64,000 nt of DNA, from the NCBI GenBank assembly GCA_025055285.1, contig JANWXM010000013.1, positions 40,107-104,106 of the forward strand, read 5' to 3'. The position numbers and the translations under genes were made by a program. The notes below the pieces were generated by a model. That model ran no database searches, was not told where the DNA came from, and saw only the letters and a list, made by a program, of their open reading frames with translations. The DNA is from Saprospiraceae bacterium (GTDB lineage: Bacteria; Bacteroidota; Bacteroidia; Chitinophagales; Saprospiraceae). Position 1 is the first letter of the stretch, and each line of letters starts with the position of its first letter. Shown piece after piece: positions 1 through 8,542 of this stretch.

Positions 1-563
1 TCGGCCCGGCGCACTACTTCGACACGGAACGAAGTAGCGCGAAACTGCGCAGATTGTGTTTTGCGAATTTGCTCCTCCAGTTGTTTAGCGATATCTTCTA
101 CCCGTCCTTGCAACTGCGTGTTCTCCTCCGTCAGCCGCTGATTTTCTTCGCGCAGCTGGCGGTTTTCTTCGCGCAGCAAGGAAATAATGGTTTCGTATTC
201 GGTTTTGATTTTCTTGAGGTCCTCAATTTGTTTTTCTAGAGCCTTTATCTCCTTGCTATTCTCAGCCTTTATTTGTTTGATGATAATTTCTTTTTGTTCG
301 ATGACAGAAGCTGATTGCGCGATTTGCCCTTGAAGGCTCTCGTTTTCCGTGCGCAGAGTAGCGTAATCTTGCGACAGGTTGTCTAGCTCTTGTTCTAGTT
401 GAGCCTTTACCTGAAGGAGAGAGTCTGCTATAGCCTCTTGTCGGCGAAGGCTTTGCTGGTACTCTTGATTTCTACTCCACAAAACCCACCCAATAGCGGC
501 CGACACTAATAGCAGTAGGGTAACGATGATGGCATAAACGCGGGAATTTCCGGTAGTACTCAT
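1..563 (-). CDS. Membrane-anchored coiled-coil protein (C-terminus beyond window)
   Basis: I translated this frame by hand from the ATG at 563; it stays open to the left edge, so about 187 residues are visible and the C-terminus is missing. After a short polar start (MSTTGNSRVY) there is one hydrophobic segment of about 20 residues (roughly 11-30, IIVTLLLLVSAAIGWVLW). A long stretch rich in Glu, Gln, Lys and Leu follows, with heptad-like repeats such as LREENRQLREENQRL, so it should form an extended coiled coil on one side of the membrane. The specific family is not recognised. It lies downstream of the phosphatase and TPR lipoprotein genes on the same strand and may be the last visible gene of that transcript. 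Confidence 0.75.
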   Translation of the reverse strand, partial: MSTTGNSRVYAIIVTLLLLVSAAIGWVLWSRNQEYQQSLRRQEAIADSLLQVKAQLEQELDNLSQDYATLRTENESLQGQIAQSASVIEQKEIIIKQIKAENSKEIKALEKQIEDLKKIKTEYETIISLLREENRQLREENQRLTEENTQLQGRVEDIAKQLEEQIRKTQSAQFRATSFRVEVVRRA

Positions 564-707
564 AGCGTGTTAAAAATTAGGTGTTGAAAAACGAAGAGTA
601 AAAGGTGTTGTCAATAATTTTCAAGTTGAAGGAGCAGCGAAATTTTCGGCCCAAACAGACAAATTTTTTGAGAATTTTCAGTCAATTTTTTCCCAAAAAA
701 AGAGCGC

Positions 708-1385
708 TTAGCCGACGAACGGTTGCAAAAAGAGCGAGCGCGTGTCTGAGCGAAGAGCGAGCAAGTGCCCAAGTCCTTCCCGCTGATAAACGCAACCGTT
801 ATCCAAATTAAGATATTGCTGCTCATCGAGCAGTTGATGTTGTTCTTCGATCACCTGTAAAGGCATAGGCGTATGCCCATGGAGGAGGATGCGTTCGCCA
901 AGCCAAGAGTAGTTTATATTGTCATACCAGTAGCGGATCCACAGCATTGCGTACTCGTCGGCTAGCGGGTCTGGTGAGTTGAAGTTGAGTCCAGCATGTA
1001 CGCATAGGAAGCCATCGGTCTCATACCAGAGGGGCATGGCGCGGAAGAAGTCCATGTATTGGGTGGGTAGTTCGCTAGGGTCTTCTGCGCCGAAGCTTTT
1101 TAGGGTGTGCTCTCCGCCATTTCGGAAACGCCAAAGTGGTTGAAGGGCTGGGTCTTCAAGCACATCAAGCAACATTTGCTCGTGATTTCCGCGCAGGCAT
1201 ACGATTTCGATCCCGGTGGCCTTCAACTGCCAAATGGTATCTATAACGCCCTTGCTATCGGAGCCGCGATCGATGAGGTCGCCCAGAAAAACGGCCTTAT
1301 CGCCTGGACGAATGTCGAGGCGCGCCAATAACTGCTCTAGGGTGCGTTTGCAGCCATGTACATCGCCGATAAAATAAGTGGGCAT
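708..1385 (-). CDS. PPP-family metallophosphatase (serine/threonine phosphatase or ApaH-like)
   Basis: A 225-residue cytoplasmic phosphoesterase. The three metal-binding signatures of the PPP superfamily are present in order: GDVHG (residues 7-11), GDLIDRG (35-41) and GNHE (66-69). A later HAG (in CVHAGL) and HGH (in LLHGHTP) supply the remaining histidines. The family binds two metal ions and hydrolyses phosphomonoesters on proteins or dinucleoside tetraphosphates; the sequence does not decide which. The length fits the short bacterial PrpA/ApaH-like enzymes. The start lies 5 nt downstream of the TPR lipoprotein stop, so the two are probably cotranscribed. Confidence 0.88.
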   Translation of the reverse strand: MPTYFIGDVHGCKRTLEQLLARLDIRPGDKAVFLGDLIDRGSDSKGVIDTIWQLKATGIEIVCLRGNHEQMLLDVLEDPALQPLWRFRNGGEHTLKSFGAEDPSELPTQYMDFFRAMPLWYETDGFLCVHAGLNFNSPDPLADEYAMLWIRYWYDNINYSWLGERILLHGHTPMPLQVIEEQHQLLDEQQYLNLDNGCVYQREGLGHLLALRSDTRSLFLQPFVG

Positions 1386-1390
1386 AGAGC

Positions 1391-2440
1391 CTATTTGGAT
1401 TGTTTCTTGTTGAGCCGAGCCAGAGCCTCCTTTGGCTCAGGATAATTGGGCGACATCTTGTTTGCTTGTACGTAGTCGGCTCGTGCTGCCTCGAGATTGC
1501 CCATCAGTTCGCTCGTCAGGCCGCGATAATAGTAGGCCATAACGAAGAGGGGGTCAGTTTTTATGGCAAGGGTGAAGTGGTCATAAGCTTTGTTAAGGGA
1601 ATCTAGGTCTAGATACATCATGCCCATGTCGAAGTAGGCATTAGAATAATCTCGGTTGCGGCGTACGAGGTCGCGATAAATCTCAAAGGCTTTGTCGTAT
1701 TCTCCTCGTACCTTGTAGAAGACGGCTTTGAATTCATGGGCTTCCAGTCGGGAAGAGTCTACGCGCAAGACATTATCGAAGCACTGAATGGCAAGTGGGT
1801 TATTCTGATTGAGGTAGATTCGCCCCATGAACATCCAGGCGTCGGCGTGTTCAGCTTCGTACTGAACAGCCTTCTTGAAAGAGGCAAGCGCTTTTACGGT
1901 ATCGCCCATGTCTAAGGCGACGCGTCCGGCCATGAAGAAGGCTTCAGGGTGGCGAGGGTCGATGCGAAAGATGCGATCAAGGGTAGCCATGGCGTCGCTA
2001 TATTGACGCACAATAAGCTGGAATTCGCTCAGTTTCAGCAGGGTAGGGATGCGCTCTGGAAATCGTTTAGCTGCTAAAGTTAAGACGTCAATGGCGCGTT
2101 TAGAGTCATTTGGGCGTGCATAATCGATGAGCACGTCCGCCAGCAGGTGGTAGTATTCTGGTTTCATCGAATCTATGCGCATCGCCGTTTGAAGGTCGGC
2201 TAGCGCTTCGTCAAAACCATCTAGGTGATAGTACACTTTCGCACGCCTATAGTAGAGGGAATCGTTCTGTGGCTCTTTCTCGATAAGTTGGCTTAAGCGT
2301 ACGATCTCAGGATCGGTGGTTAGTTGCAAGTATGCTTCGGGAACCTTTTTGCGCTCACTTTTGCATCCTGTAAACACTACTAAACAAGCTAGCAGGGTAT
2401 AGCCTAAAATTTGGCCGCGTTTTAATACTCCTATATTCAT
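1391..2440 (-). CDS. TPR-repeat lipoprotein
   Basis: A 349-residue exported protein. The N-terminus is a lipoprotein signal: Arg/Lys, then a hydrophobic run ending in FTGC, which places the lipidated cysteine at residue 26. The rest is a run of tetratricopeptide repeats of about 34 residues (for example YYRRAKVYYHLDGFDEALADL and AYYYRGLTSELMGNLEAARADY), roughly seven in all. TPR arrays are protein-docking scaffolds; a periplasmic or outer-membrane assembly role is inferred, not shown. It is the first gene of the minus-strand unit that continues into the phosphatase, and a candidate promoter box lies about 80 nt upstream of its ATG. Confidence 0.85.
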   Translation of the reverse strand: MNIGVLKRGQILGYTLLACLVVFTGCKSERKKVPEAYLQLTTDPEIVRLSQLIEKEPQNDSLYYRRAKVYYHLDGFDEALADLQTAMRIDSMKPEYYHLLADVLIDYARPNDSKRAIDVLTLAAKRFPERIPTLLKLSEFQLIVRQYSDAMATLDRIFRIDPRHPEAFFMAGRVALDMGDTVKALASFKKAVQYEAEHADAWMFMGRIYLNQNNPLAIQCFDNVLRVDSSRLEAHEFKAVFYKVRGEYDKAFEIYRDLVRRNRDYSNAYFDMGMMYLDLDSLNKAYDHFTLAIKTDPLFVMAYYYRGLTSELMGNLEAARADYVQANKMSPNYPEPKEALARLNKKQSK

Positions 2441-2521
2441 GATTTTTTAGATGCAATGGCTAAAAACTTTCAAATTAAATTGGAGAATTGGAGTTCTTTC
2501 GCTTATCGAACCTATGGTGGG

Positions 2522-2529
2522 CAAAGGTA
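2522..2529 (-). promoter_or_regulatory. Candidate Bacteroidota -7 box TACCTTTG upstream of TPR lipoprotein
   Basis: On the minus strand the sequence reads TACCTTTG, an exact match to the Bacteroidota -7 consensus TAnnTTTG. It lies about 80 nt before the TPR lipoprotein start. No TTTG -33 element is seen at the expected spacing. An 8-mer with six fixed bases occurs by chance about once per 4 kb per strand, so the position in an intergenic gap is the main support. Confidence 0.45.
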
Positions 2530-2575
2530 AACAATAAATGTGCCCTGCCGTTTTATCTCTGTTTTAAGCCGAATC

Positions 2576-3337
2576 ATGAAACTTTACTATCGAGAATTTG
2601 GGCGAGGAACGCCCGTAGTTATTCTGCACGGTCTCTTGGGCTCATCTGACAACTGGCAAACAATTGCTCAAGCTCTGGCTGAGGAGCATTTTGTCATTAC
2701 TCCTGACTTGCGCAATCACGGTCGTTCTCCGCACGTGCCGACGCATTCCTATCCGGAAATGGCGGAAGATTTGTACGCCCTTCTCGACAGTCTAGGTATC
2801 TATACTACTTCTCTTGTGGGCCATTCTATGGGGGGCAAAGTGGCTATGCAGTTTGCTCTGACTTATCCTGAGCGCGTTGACCACTTGGTCGTGATAGATA
2901 TTGCGCCTGGGGTTGGTGAAGGCAAGCACGAGCATATTTTTGAAGCACTTCATGCGTTAAGCATTGAGCAGATTAGAACGCGCCAAGAGGCCGATGTTTT
3001 CCTTCAGAAGTACATTCCCGAGGCGCATGTTCGTCAATTCTTGCTCAAAAACTTAACGCGAAATCCCGACGGTTCCTTTGCTTGGAAGATGAATTTGCCC
3101 GTGCTGTGGGCCCACTACGCGTATATTCTAGCCCCGGTAGAGGGCGAACCATTTCGCAAGCCGACGTTGTTCATACGAGGAGGGCAATCGGAATACCTCT
3201 CGGAGGAAGATCTGCCGAGTATCAAAACCCTTTTCCCTCGCGCCCGCCTCGAAACCGTTGAGGGCGCAGGGCATTGGGTTCACGCCGACAAACCTCAGGA
3301 ACTTCTCTCCTTGCTAAGCGCCTTTCTTTCGCAGTGA
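2576..3337 (+). CDS. Alpha/beta hydrolase (YbfF-type esterase)
   Basis: About 253 residues from ATG 2576; the frame also has a GTG at 2540, but family members begin close to the first beta strand (MKLYYREFGRG), so the ATG is preferred. The fold signatures are an oxyanion motif HGLLGSSDNW, the nucleophile elbow GHSMGG (Ser84 from the ATG) and a C-terminal GAGHWVHADKP carrying the catalytic His. The family hydrolyses short acyl esters or thioesters; the substrate is unknown. There is no signal peptide, so it should be cytoplasmic. It is divergent from the TPR lipoprotein and convergent with ftsZ. Confidence 0.85.
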   Translation: MKLYYREFGRGTPVVILHGLLGSSDNWQTIAQALAEEHFVITPDLRNHGRSPHVPTHSYPEMAEDLYALLDSLGIYTTSLVGHSMGGKVAMQFALTYPERVDHLVVIDIAPGVGEGKHEHIFEALHALSIEQIRTRQEADVFLQKYIPEAHVRQFLLKNLTRNPDGSFAWKMNLPVLWAHYAYILAPVEGEPFRKPTLFIRGGQSEYLSEEDLPSIKTLFPRARLETVEGAGHWVHADKPQELLSLLSAFLSQ

Positions 3338-3369
3338 ACGGCTCTTTGCCTGTAGCCTTTATAGGCCGT

Positions 3370-4860
3370 CTAGTCTACATTTTCATGTAGATAGCTGTTG
3401 CCTTCTGGGCGTATTTCAATGTTTTCATCTTCGATGGTTATTGTCCATTCTGAGATCTCTCTGGAGCTGGCTTCGGGCACGTCATCGAGTTTGATGCCTT
3501 GACGCAGATAGGCGGGTTGGCTTTCTAACTCGATGATGGTTTGTGGCGAGTTAAGCTTGACGATGTTGAGCACGCGATTTTGCACTTCTTGACGCCGGCG
3601 CTGAGCTTCCATCTGGCGCCGGCGTTGTTCTTCGGGTGAGGGTTGCGCAGCAGGTGGTTGGTTAGGCTTTATGAATGGCTCGTTTGTCCTTGCTCTTGCA
3701 TTGTCAACGGTAGCCCGTGCCACGTTGAAGTCAAACTCAACAGAGGAGGTCTTTTTCGGAGTGTTGGAATTCTCCTCGTTTTGACCGGTAATTGTAGCTA
3801 ACGAAGGCTTTGGAGCGTCGTCGTCTAAGTGCAAAATTTGTTTGCTTGGCGTTGTGGAAATCGCATGGGTGCGGGCGGAAGCAAAGGTGGGCGGTGTTTT
3901 TCGAGAGGCCTCGAAGCCAGTAGCAATAATCGTTACGCTAATTTTTTCTCCCAAGCGCTCATCGAAGCAATTCCCCCAAATGAGGTTGGCGTTTTCGCCT
4001 GCCTCTTGTTGGATAAATTCAGTGATTTCGAAGATTTCGTCCATGGTAGCCTCTTTCGTTCCTGACGTAATGTTTACGAGGATGTTCTTTGCTCCATAGA
4101 TGTTGTTATCTTCCAACAGAGGCGAGCTAAGAGCTTCGTCTACTGCGCGACGCGCGCGCCCTTCGCCTTCAACTGCTGCAGTGCCCATGATGGCTACGCC
4201 AGAGCCGCGCATGACAGTATTGACGTCTTCAAAATCTACGTTGATGTAACCAGGTACAGTGATGATTTCTGCAATGCCCTTAGCCGCAGTGCACAAGATG
4301 CTATCGGCTTGAGCAAAAGCAGCGGAAACACTCATATTGCCGTAGATCTGGCGCAATTTATCGTTGCTGATGACCACCAGGCAATCTACATTTTTGCGGA
4401 GCTCCTCTAGTCCTTCGTACCCATTGTTGATGCGGATGCGGCCCTCGAAAGAAAATGGCAGCGTGACGATGCCAACAGTAAGGATACCCATCTCTTGTGC
4501 CGTCTTTGCAATGATAGGTGCAGCACCGGTGCCTGTTCCTCCTCCCATACCTGCAGTGATGAAAAGCATCTTGGTACCGTCGTCTAGGAAGCGTTTGATT
4601 TCTTCGATGCTCTCCATGCAAGCGCGTTTGCCAATTTCAGGTCTGCTGCCTGCGCCGCGGCCTTCCGTGAGGCTAGCCCCTAGCGGTATCTTTACCGGTA
4701 CTGGGCTCAGACTCATTGCTTGAGCGTCGGTGTTGCAAATGGCATAGTCTACTCCGACAATCCCTTGCTTATACATATAAGTAACGGCATTCGAGCCTCC
4801 ACCGCCCACGCCAATGATTTTTATGATAGAAGGCTCCTCTTTTCTTAAGTCGAACAACAT
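3370..4860 (-). CDS. ftsZ: Cell division protein FtsZ
   Basis: The 496-residue tubulin-like GTPase that polymerises into the Z ring. The N-terminal GTP-binding loop GGGGSNAV (19-26) and the tubulin signature GGGTGTGA (106-113) are intact, as is the T7 catalytic region containing NVDFEDV. After about residue 320 comes a long low-complexity linker rich in Gln, Arg, Pro and Ala. The C-terminal peptide-like segment PAYLRQGIKLDDVP is then followed by roughly 45 further residues ending in HENVD; this extra tail is typical of Bacteroidota FtsZ. It is the last gene of the dcw cluster, 39 nt after ftsA. Confidence 0.98.
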   Translation of the reverse strand: MLFDLRKEEPSIIKIIGVGGGGSNAVTYMYKQGIVGVDYAICNTDAQAMSLSPVPVKIPLGASLTEGRGAGSRPEIGKRACMESIEEIKRFLDDGTKMLFITAGMGGGTGTGAAPIIAKTAQEMGILTVGIVTLPFSFEGRIRINNGYEGLEELRKNVDCLVVISNDKLRQIYGNMSVSAAFAQADSILCTAAKGIAEIITVPGYINVDFEDVNTVMRGSGVAIMGTAAVEGEGRARRAVDEALSSPLLEDNNIYGAKNILVNITSGTKEATMDEIFEITEFIQQEAGENANLIWGNCFDERLGEKISVTIIATGFEASRKTPPTFASARTHAISTTPSKQILHLDDDAPKPSLATITGQNEENSNTPKKTSSVEFDFNVARATVDNARARTNEPFIKPNQPPAAQPSPEEQRRRQMEAQRRRQEVQNRVLNIVKLNSPQTIIELESQPAYLRQGIKLDDVPEASSREISEWTITIEDENIEIRPEGNSYLHENVD

Positions 4861-4899
4861 AGTTTACGAAATTTATGGGTGAACGATTTGGCGTTTTAT

Positions 4900-6231
4900 T
4901 CAAGGGTTGTACTTTTTAAAGTCTATGTCGGGTTCTGCCTCGAACCATTCCTTCGTCTTGCGCAGCACATGGTCTAGCCAGCTCGAGGGCTTCTCTTCGG
5001 TCGCGTTAGAAGGCTCCTTCGCAGCGGTTGAGGTTTGTTCTGCAGCAAGAGTCTCGCGTTGGCGAATGTCCTCTAAGCCTCTGATCAACAGACCGATACC
5101 CGTACTAAAAATAGGGCTATTCACTCCTTCACGGTAGCCATGAGCCAAGTGCTCTACGGGAGTGCCGATCCGGCAACTCATGCCAGTGTGCAGCTCGGCG
5201 AGCTTATCCACATGTTGCAACAGAGCGCCTCCACCCGTAAGGACGATACCGCCGATGAGCTTGCGCTCATAACCGCTGCGTCGGATCTCCCATAAGACAT
5301 AGTCGAAAATTTCTTCCATGCGCGCCTGAATGATGCGTGCTAGATTTTTCTCGCTAATCTCCTTGTGGTCACGTCCTCGCAGGCCAGGAATAGTGATGAT
5401 GCGGCTCTCGAGCACTTCTGAGGCGAGTGCCGAGCCGAAGCGGACTTTTAGCTTCTCGGCCTGAGATTGAAGCACCGTGCAACCCTCCTTAATGTCGGAA
5501 GTTACAACGTTTCCTCCAAATGGAATGACTGCTGTGTGCCGGATAATGTTGTCGTGGAAGACGGTGATGTCTGTGGTGCCACCGCCAATGTCTACCAGTG
5601 CCACGCCGGCTTGCCGCTCTTCCTCGTAGAGCACAGCTTCGGCACTAGCGATAGGTTCTAAGGTCAAGTCTGCTACCTTTAGGCCGGCCTTCTCAATGCA
5701 GCGGTACAGGTTGTTAATCGCCGTTATTTGACCCGTGATGATGTGGAAATTGGCTTCTAGACGAACGCCGCACATGCCAATAGGGTCTGTTATACCTTGC
5801 TCATTGTCTACAGTGAATTCCTGCGGAAAAACGTGAATGATCTTGTCGCCGGGCGGAAGCACGAGCTTGAACATATCGTTAATCAAGCGGTCTATGTCCC
5901 GCCGAGAAATTTCCGTGTGGTCGTTCTCGCGCGTTAAGATGCCGCGGTGTTGGAGGCTTTTGATGTGCTGGCCGGCGATGCCGACGTAGACGGTGTGAAA
6001 CTTCATGCCTGCCTGCCGTTCGCAGATGTCTACCGCTTCCCGAATGGCATGGACAGTCTTTTCAATATTGCTAACCACACCGCGTAGGACGCCTGTGCTT
6101 TCAACTTTTCCAACGCCCAAAACCTCGACCTTTCCGTGGGCGTCTCGACGCCCAGCCAGACAACATACTTTTGTGGTGCCAATGTCGAGCGCAACAACCA
6201 CATTCGATGCTTGTGGTACTAGTTCACTCAT
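4900..6231 (-). CDS. ftsA: Cell division protein FtsA
   Basis: A 443-residue actin-like ATPase that tethers FtsZ filaments to the membrane. It opens with VVALDIGTTKVCCLAG, the phosphate-1 loop of the actin fold, and later shows VDIGGGTTDITVF (phosphate 2) and GGIVLTGGGALLQ (adenosine site). The C-terminus, after a charged linker, contains WLDHVLRKTKEWFEAE, a probable amphipathic membrane-targeting helix followed by a short tail. It is followed by ftsZ, and a TACCTTTG box about 75 nt upstream suggests that ftsAZ has its own promoter within the cluster. Confidence 0.97.
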   Translation of the reverse strand: MSELVPQASNVVVALDIGTTKVCCLAGRRDAHGKVEVLGVGKVESTGVLRGVVSNIEKTVHAIREAVDICERQAGMKFHTVYVGIAGQHIKSLQHRGILTRENDHTEISRRDIDRLINDMFKLVLPPGDKIIHVFPQEFTVDNEQGITDPIGMCGVRLEANFHIITGQITAINNLYRCIEKAGLKVADLTLEPIASAEAVLYEEERQAGVALVDIGGGTTDITVFHDNIIRHTAVIPFGGNVVTSDIKEGCTVLQSQAEKLKVRFGSALASEVLESRIITIPGLRGRDHKEISEKNLARIIQARMEEIFDYVLWEIRRSGYERKLIGGIVLTGGGALLQHVDKLAELHTGMSCRIGTPVEHLAHGYREGVNSPIFSTGIGLLIRGLEDIRQRETLAAEQTSTAAKEPSNATEEKPSSWLDHVLRKTKEWFEAEPDIDFKKYNP

Positions 6232-6305
6232 GTTATGTGCGAGTTGCGTGAAAAAATAAGGTTTCTCATAGATGCTTATCCGCTCCTTAAACCGAGCTAC
6301 AGATA

Positions 6306-6313
6306 CAAAGGTA
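6306..6313 (-). promoter_or_regulatory. Candidate -7 box TACCTTTG in front of ftsA
   Basis: The minus strand reads TACCTTTG between ftsQ and ftsA, about 75 nt before the ftsA ATG. The 148-nt gap (6232-6379) is large for this otherwise tight cluster, and the box matches TAnnTTTG exactly. A weak TTG-containing segment lies about 22 nt farther upstream. It suggests an internal promoter giving ftsA and ftsZ extra transcription. Confidence 0.5.
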
Positions 6314-6379
6314 GCGGACTTTTATTTCTGAAAAACAATTGCTTATGTGAAATCATAGAGAAAAATAAGTTTTACCTTC

Positions 6380-7171
6380 TTACCAGCAAACTATCTGACC
6401 GTTATACTTGAGAGAAATCGCTTGATATTTTCGCCAACCAACGTAGGGCATACCCTGTTGATAAAACACTTTTAGTCGTTTCAATTTGGCTTCTATGTGT
6501 TGAAGGCTTCCAAGTAGAATTTTTTGGTTTCCAATAAGTGGGACGAGGATAAACTCACCAGCTTGATTTACGTGAATTTGTTGAATAAATATTGACCACA
6601 CCGGATCTTCTCGCAAAATATTTGCCAAGCTGAATACGTCTTTTAAAATATTTTTATTTTTACTCATAAAATCCTGGGTATAAGGTGAAATATTGCCTGT
6701 AGCCACGAGTACGCGCGGTGTATAGGCACGGGAAAAGGGCATCATAGCGCCCGTTTGATCTAAATAGTAATTGCTGCCTTCGTTGTCTAGCACGCGCAAA
6801 ACAGGTTCGCGTTGCTTAATTCGAATGTGCAGCACGCCATCTTGAGACAGGTATGCATCAGCTTGAGCTACGAAAGGGTCTTCTTCGACTACGCGCTCTA
6901 TTCGGTACAAATCAATCTGTCCGATTTCCATATTGCGCAAAGCATTGCCAAAAGCCAGTATTAATCGCTGACGCACATCGCTCTCTCTCAGTAAGCTAGC
7001 GCCGCTCTCCAGGGGGCGTATATTAACTTGAATCCCTGCGATGAATTCCCGTTGTTGGCGCACCACAGAGGAGAATAGAATAAAGATTACGACAGCCACC
7101 AAAACCCACGGGACGAGGTGTCTGTATCGAGGAAGTGAGAAGGTGTAGTTGAGTAAGTTGGACAGACGCAT
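6380..7171 (-). CDS. ftsQ: Cell division protein FtsQ/DivIB
   Basis: 263 residues. A short basic cytoplasmic N-terminus leads into one membrane segment (about residues 20-38, containing VAVVIFILFSSVV) and a periplasmic region. The POTRA-like part includes IRPLESGASLLRESDVRQRL and the strand LHIRIKQREPVLRVLDNEG with YYLDQTGAMMP, typical of Bacteroidota FtsQ. FtsQ links early and late divisome proteins through FtsB/FtsL. It starts 6 nt after the murC stop, and its position between murC and ftsA is the standard dcw order. Confidence 0.92.
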   Translation of the reverse strand: MRLSNLLNYTFSLPRYRHLVPWVLVAVVIFILFSSVVRQQREFIAGIQVNIRPLESGASLLRESDVRQRLILAFGNALRNMEIGQIDLYRIERVVEEDPFVAQADAYLSQDGVLHIRIKQREPVLRVLDNEGSNYYLDQTGAMMPFSRAYTPRVLVATGNISPYTQDFMSKNKNILKDVFSLANILREDPVWSIFIQQIHVNQAGEFILVPLIGNQKILLGSLQHIEAKLKRLKVFYQQGMPYVGWRKYQAISLKYNGQIVCW

Positions 7172-7177
7172 ATTTCC

Positions 7178-8542
7178 TTACGGTTTTAATTGTTGGGCGA
7201 TAAGTTTTACTAAAGTGTCAATATCCCCTGCACCCATGGTAAGCAACATCTCCGGGCGACGAGCGCGAAGGCGCTCCAGCAAGTCTTCTTTACTAACCAA
7301 GTATTTGTCTGGAATAGCCATGTTGCGAAAGATGAGTTCCGAACTTACGCCTGCTATAGGCTCTTCGCGCGCGGGATAGATGGGCAGGAGATAACATGTA
7401 TCCAGCAGGTCTAGCGCTGCGGCGAACTCGTCGGCAAAGTCGCGCGTACGCGAGAAGAGATGAGGCTGGAAGATGCCAGTAACTTTTTTGTTAGGGAAGA
7501 ATAGGCGCGCGGCCGTTATGGTTGCCCTTATCTCTGCTGGGTGGTGGGCGTAGTCGTCTATGTAAACGAGCTCGGGGAGGTGCAAAACGACCTCAAAACG
7601 CCTTTTTACCCCTCGGAATAGAGGCATAGTGCGCTTCATCTCCTGCTCAGGAGCACCTGCTGCGAAAGCGGCCAACCAAGCGGCTAATGCATTTTCTATG
7701 TTATGTCGTCCTGGCATCGGCAGGCGCATGCCCTCATACAAAGCGCCGCGCATTGAAATGTCAAAAGCCATACAGCCATTGTCTCTGCGGAAATTTATCG
7801 CTTGGCATTCGCCGTCTTCTACACCGAATGTGGCTACTTGGCAGCCTCTTTGGCGTAAATCCTCAACGACATGGCGCAGCGGTAGGTCAGCGCGGTAATA
7901 GAGCATGCCGCCGGGTTTAACTCGGCGGGCGAAGTTCCAGTAGGCTTCCACGACGGCTTGTGGAGTACCGTAAACATCTAAGTGGTCAGGGTCGAGCGAA
8001 TTAATGACAGCAATTTCCGGTTCTAACTGCAAGAACGAACGGTCGTATTCGTCGGCTTCTACTACTACCCAATCGCTGTGACCTAAGATGAAATTAGACT
8101 CAAAATTAGCGGCAATGCCGCCTAAGAAAGCCGTGACATCCGTTCCCGTACTGTGTAAAAGCCATGCTATGAGCGAGGTAGTAGTCGTTTTTCCATGCGT
8201 GCCTGCTACGGCAATACAACGTTTGGTCTGGCTAATAAGGCCTAGCACCTGAGCGCGTTTCAAGATGGTATGGCCGTGTTCGCGCAGCCACACCAGTTCC
8301 CGATGCGTGGTAGGTACAGCCGGCGTCCAGACCACTAGGTCTACCGCAGAAGGGATTTGGCTTATATCCTCCTCATAGTGAATATGCATGCCCTCTGCCT
8401 CCAAGGCGCGCGTCAGGTCAGTCTTAGTACGGTCATAGCCGTATACCTCACAGCCCAGGTGACGGAAATACCGCGCTAGGGCCGACATGCCGATGCCGCC
8501 GATACCGATAAAGTAGACCGTCCTGACATTTTCTATGCTCAT
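7178..8542 (-). CDS. murC: UDP-N-acetylmuramate--L-alanine ligase MurC
   Basis: A 454-residue cytoplasmic ligase that adds L-Ala to UDP-MurNAc with ATP. It opens with a dinucleotide-like loop GIGGIGMSALA. The Mur-ligase P-loop GTHGKTTTT (114-122) is present, and the His in that loop is characteristic of MurC and Mpl. The central domain motif EADEYDRSF and the C-terminal YDDYAHHPAEI-type motif (VYIDDYAHHP) are also present. Length is normal. Its start overlaps the murG stop by 4 nt, so translation is probably coupled. Confidence 0.97.
   Translation of the reverse strand: MSIENVRTVYFIGIGGIGMSALARYFRHLGCEVYGYDRTKTDLTRALEAEGMHIHYEEDISQIPSAVDLVVWTPAVPTTHRELVWLREHGHTILKRAQVLGLISQTKRCIAVAGTHGKTTTTSLIAWLLHSTGTDVTAFLGGIAANFESNFILGHSDWVVVEADEYDRSFLQLEPEIAVINSLDPDHLDVYGTPQAVVEAYWNFARRVKPGGMLYYRADLPLRHVVEDLRQRGCQVATFGVEDGECQAINFRRDNGCMAFDISMRGALYEGMRLPMPGRHNIENALAAWLAAFAAGAPEQEMKRTMPLFRGVKRRFEVVLHLPELVYIDDYAHHPAEIRATITAARLFFPNKKVTGIFQPHLFSRTRDFADEFAAALDLLDTCYLLPIYPAREEPIAGVSSELIFRNMAIPDKYLVSKEDLLERLRARRPEMLLTMGAGDIDTLVKLIAQQLKP

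Noticed and set aside
605..826. Overlapping small frames on both strands around the phosphatase 3' end
   Set aside because: They overlap the C-terminus of the clear phosphatase gene, are basic and low-complexity, and show no family motif.
3338..3369. Possible bidirectional terminator between the hydrolase and ftsZ
   Set aside because: The only stems found are four to five base pairs and no T run follows on either side.
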